From NCBI GenBank assembly GCA_050015895.1, contig JBEKAN010000284.1, forward strand, positions 1 to 9,193: DNA of 9,193 bases, in the 5' to 3' direction. The DNA is from JBEKOF01 sp050015895 (GTDB taxonomy: Bacteria; Verrucomicrobiota; Verrucomicrobiia; Limisphaerales; Palsa-1400). A program made the position numbers and the translations under genes. The notes beneath the pieces were generated by a model. It saw only the letters and a list, made by a program, of their open reading frames with translations. It made no database searches and had not been told where the DNA came from. Within the stretch, counting starts at the first letter, position 1; every line of letters begins with the position of its first letter. Of this stretch, positions 7,092-9,193 are shown in pieces.

Positions 7092-7628
7092 ATGAGGACT
7101 CAATTGATTTATCAAAAGTTGTTCCTCGGCGGTGTGGTTGTGGTGATGGCTGCCGCAGCCCTGGCAGATCCGCCGGTTTCATCCAACACCCTTTTCGCGC
7201 AATCCGCAGCGCCTTCCACCCGGTTCGCCGGTGGATTTTCCCCGGGGCCGGTCGGCGGCTCGATCGGGATCGCGCCCGTTGGCGGAGCTTTCAGCCAAGG
7301 GCCGGAGGGGGGACAATTCTCCCCAAGCCCCGCGAGCGGAACATTTCTCTCCAGGCCGGTCGGTGGCGCATGGAGCGCCCAGACCCCCGCGGGAGGCGCG
7401 CTGACCCCCGTGGTTGGTGGAGCCTTTACTCCCGGCGTCGCCGCGGGCGCAGTTGTGGGTCCCCAGCCGATGGGTGGAAAGTTCGGTCCCACCTTGGTTG
7501 GAGGCCCTCTGAGCCTGACCAACCAATTTAAAGTCGAGCCGGGCGGTGTGCTGGTGGGGGGCGGGATGCAAATCAACAATCCGCCCAGCGGCACCCTGAC
7601 CCCCAAGGGCTTCGGTCAACTCCATTGA
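7092..7628 (+). CDS. secreted Gly/Pro-rich nonapeptide-repeat protein, unknown function
   Basis: The 178-residue product begins with a signal peptide: a basic start (MRTQLIYQK), a hydrophobic core (LFLGGVVVVMAAAA) and a likely cleavage after ALA at residue 26. From about residue 46 to 135 it is built of roughly ten imperfect units of eight to eleven residues with the pattern V/A-G-G-x-F-x-x-x-P, for example VGGAFSQGP, EGGQFSPSP and VGGAFTPG. A related VGGGMQINNPPSGTLTP tail follows. There are no cysteines and very few charged residues. An extended or beta-solenoid-like surface or periplasmic structural protein is possible; I recognise no family. The ATG at 7092 is preferred over one at 7074, because the signal peptide then begins with a basic n-region; the earlier start would add MALYLA. 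It starts 39 bp after the pseudouridine synthase gene, but the probable promoter suggests separate transcription. Confidence 0.75.
   Translation: MRTQLIYQKLFLGGVVVVMAAAALADPPVSSNTLFAQSAAPSTRFAGGFSPGPVGGSIGIAPVGGAFSQGPEGGQFSPSPASGTFLSRPVGGAWSAQTPAGGALTPVVGGAFTPGVAAGAVVGPQPMGGKFGPTLVGGPLSLTNQFKVEPGGVLVGGGMQINNPPSGTLTPKGFGQLH
7227..7496 (+). repeat. imperfect repeats of about 27 bp coding xGGxFxxxP units
   Basis: About ten protein-level repeat units occupy this stretch of the secreted repeat protein. The best-phased run is five consecutive nine-residue units (residues 54-62, 63-71, 72-80, 81-89, 90-99, the last with one extra residue). The DNA copies have diverged considerably, so the repeat is maintained at the protein level and is not a recent tandem duplication. 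Confidence 0.7.
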
Positions 7629-7645
7629 TCCGGGTCGGCCCTTCG

Positions 7646-7679
7646 TTCGATTTTCGATTTGCCGGTCGTTCGATTTGCC
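7646..7679 (+). repeat. direct repeats of TTCGATTT upstream of the GH2 gene
   Basis: TTCGATTT occurs at 7646-7653, 7653-7660 and 7669-7676. The longer TTCGATTTGCC occurs at 7653-7663 and 7669-7679, 16 bp apart. The AT-rich motif stands out against GC-rich surroundings in the 135-bp gap between the repeat protein stop and the GH2 start. It could be a regulator binding site or a leftover duplication. Confidence 0.45.
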
Positions 7680-7715
7680 TTGCGCCCTTCCACTGGGGCC
7701 GTTATCAGTAAAACA

Positions 7716-7738
7716 CCGCTCACGCGGGCGCGTGGCGG
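7716..7738. other. strong GC-rich hairpin upstream of the GH2 gene
   Basis: CCGC-T-CACGCG (7716-7726), GG, CGCGTG-GCGG (7729-7738) pair over 10 bp with one bulged T. On the plus strand it is followed by CCTGCC, not a T-run. On the minus strand it is followed by TGTTTTAC, a weak T-rich tail. It may end transcription of the preceding gene poorly, or structure the GH2 leader, since it sits 26 bp before the chosen ATG. Confidence 0.4.
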
Positions 7739-7763
7739 CCTGCCAACAATTGAGACCGTGAAA

Positions 7764-9193
7764 ATGATGTTTTCCTTCATGGCCCCGGCCCGGCGGCTCG
7801 TCGCGGCCGGTCCAATCATCGCGCTTTGCCTGGCAAGCCCCACCAGCCGCGCGGCGACCCCCAACGACTCCCCGCGCCAGCGACTTCTGATGGACTTCGG
7901 CTGGAAGTTCCACCTGGGCGACGATTGGGGCACGGGCGAACGGCTGGACAAAGCCGGCCAAAGCACCGGTCCCGCCAGCCCCAAGTTCGACGACCGGACC
8001 TGGCGCGCGCTGAACCTTCCCCACGATTGGGCGGTCGAACTGCCGTTCGACCCCAAGGCCGACGTGTCGCACGGTTTCAAGCCAGTCGGCCCCGGATACC
8101 CCTCCAACAGCGTGGGTTGGTATCGCCGCTCCTTTCCGTTGCCTGCCGAGGACAAGGACAAGCGCCTGTGGCTGGAGTTCGGCGGCGCCTTCCGCGACTG
8201 CCGCGTGTTTCTCAACGGCTACCTCATCGGCCATTTCGAAAGCGGCTACAGCAGCTTCCGCTACGACATCACCGACGTGGCCAACTACGGCGGCACAAAC
8301 CTGCTGGCGGTGCGCGTGGACGCCTCCGAAATGGAGGGCTGGTTCTACGAGGGCGCGGGCATCTACCGTCACGTCTGGCTGGTCAAGACCAGCCCGCTGG
8401 CCGTCGCCGAGGATGGAACCTTCGTCTATACCCAGTTCCCCAACAATCTCCCGCAAGGCGCGGCCACCGTCCAGATTGAAACCCAGATTCGCAACTCCCA
8501 AAACAAATCCGTGGACGCCACGGTGCAATGCCGCGTTCTCGACTCCGACGGAAACGAAGCCGCCAGCGCGACGCAAACCGCCTCGTTCGAGTCCTTGTCG
8601 CTTAAGACCATCATGCAGTCCGCGCAGATTGCCTCGCCCGTGCTCTGGTCCCCGGAAATACCGCGCCTTTACAAGCTGGTCACGACCGTGACCTCCGAGG
8701 GTGTCACGGTGGACCGGACGGAGACGGAATTTGGCATCCGCACGGTCGCTTTCGACGCGGACAAGGGTTTTCTCCTAAACGGCCGGCCTTATGAAATCAA
8801 AGGCGCCTGCAACCACCAGGACCACGCGGGGGTTGGGGCGGCCCTGCCGGACGCCCTGCAGAATTTCCGCGTCGCCCGCCTGAAGGAGATGGGCGACAAC
8901 GCGATTCGGACCTCGCACAACCCGCCCACCGCCGAGTTGCTGGACGCCTGCGACCGATTGGGCATGTTGGTGATGGATGAAAACCGTCTCCTGGGCAGCG
9001 ACTCCCGGAATCTGGGCCGGCTGGAGCGCCTGGTGCGCCGCGACCGCAATCACCCCAGCGTGTTCATTTGGTCCCTGGCCAACGAGGAGATCGAAAAGGC
9101 GACCCCGACCGCCGGGCGCATCGCCACGACGATGCAGGAACTGGTCCATCACCTGGACCCGACGCGGCAATGCACTTGCGCCTCCGACAACGG
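7764..9193 (+). CDS. secreted glycoside hydrolase family 2, beta-galactosidase-like (runs off right edge)
   Basis: The open frame of 476 complete codons continues past the window end. Residues 1-31 are a signal peptide (APARRLVAAGPIIALCLASPTSRAA). Then follow the GH2 sugar-binding jelly-roll domain (about 40-205, with LLMDFGWKFHLGDDWG, LPHDWAVELPF, GWYRRSF, VFLNGYLIGHFESGYSSF and GWFYEGAGIYRHVWL), an Ig-like domain (about 210-325, ending in EFGIRTVAFD), and the start of the TIM barrel. In the barrel, IRTSHNPPTAELLDACDRLGMLVMDE (His385-Asn386) and DRNHPSVFIWSLANEE are GH2 signatures. Glu441 in NEE is the acid/base. The nucleophile Glu would lie beyond the edge. Related enzymes include beta-glucuronidases and beta-mannosidases, so beta-galactosidase is only the most likely activity. 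ATG 7764 is favoured by GAGA eight bases upstream; GTG 7758 is an in-frame alternative. Secretion suggests breakdown of external polysaccharides. Confidence 0.93.
   Translation, partial: MMFSFMAPARRLVAAGPIIALCLASPTSRAATPNDSPRQRLLMDFGWKFHLGDDWGTGERLDKAGQSTGPASPKFDDRTWRALNLPHDWAVELPFDPKADVSHGFKPVGPGYPSNSVGWYRRSFPLPAEDKDKRLWLEFGGAFRDCRVFLNGYLIGHFESGYSSFRYDITDVANYGGTNLLAVRVDASEMEGWFYEGAGIYRHVWLVKTSPLAVAEDGTFVYTQFPNNLPQGAATVQIETQIRNSQNKSVDATVQCRVLDSDGNEAASATQTASFESLSLKTIMQSAQIASPVLWSPEIPRLYKLVTTVTSEGVTVDRTETEFGIRTVAFDADKGFLLNGRPYEIKGACNHQDHAGVGAALPDALQNFRVARLKEMGDNAIRTSHNPPTAELLDACDRLGMLVMDENRLLGSDSRNLGRLERLVRRDRNHPSVFIWSLANEEIEKATPTAGRIATTMQELVHHLDPTRQCTCASDN

Noticed and set aside
7716..7738. 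Intrinsic terminator for the repeat protein gene
   Set aside because: The stem is strong but no T-run follows on the plus strand; kept only as a hairpin.
7179..8576. 465-residue minus-strand ORF across the repeat protein and GH2 gene
   Set aside because: It spans two genes and an intergenic gap on the other strand; GH2 motifs and the signal peptides make the plus strand the coding one.

Overview
This 9.2 kb window is high-GC chromosomal DNA from a Gram-negative-type bacterium. The combination of a SUF operon with sufU, secreted proteins including a family 2 glycoside hydrolase, GATTAA-like hexamer repeats between genes and near absence of Shine-Dalgarno sequences suggests a Verrucomicrobia/PVC-type genome. 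That placement is inference, since no rRNA or marker phylogeny is available here.

Layout. The left two thirds is read on the minus strand, so the transcription order runs right to left: ruvB (6116-5097), a small two-helix membrane protein (4998-4609), a possible tiny ORF (4588-4430), a sigma70-like promoter carrying a 25-bp palindromic operator (about 4402-4349), sufB (4340-2895), sufC (2844-2068), sufD (2071-668, overlapping sufC by 4 bp), a 198-bp gap holding a dispersed-type inverted repeat and a likely second promoter, and sufU (469-8). No sufS lies between sufD and sufU. The right third is read on the plus strand: a pseudouridine synthase of the RluA family with a damaged or unusual 5' end (about 6363-7052), a secreted Gly/Pro-rich nonapeptide-repeat protein of unknown function (7092-7628), and a secreted GH2 beta-galactosidase-like enzyme that runs off the right edge (7764-9193).

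How the genes work together. SufB, SufC and SufD form the SufBC2D Fe-S cluster scaffold and ATPase, and SufU is the Zn-dependent sulfur-transfer partner of a SufS cysteine desulfurase, which must be encoded outside the window. The operator at the sufB promoter has the size and half-site pattern of an Rrf2-family (IscR type 1-like) site, so the operon is probably controlled by Fe-S status through a regulator encoded elsewhere. RuvB (Holliday-junction branch migration) and the pseudouridine synthase (RNA modification) are housekeeping genes. The GH2 enzyme is a polysaccharide-degradation gene.

I see no mobile element, CRISPR array, rRNA or tRNA. Most of the window is ordinary. The points worth a second look are the suf operator, the in-frame stop or frameshift at the start of the pseudouridine synthase, the repeat protein, and the small ORFs between ruvB and suf.
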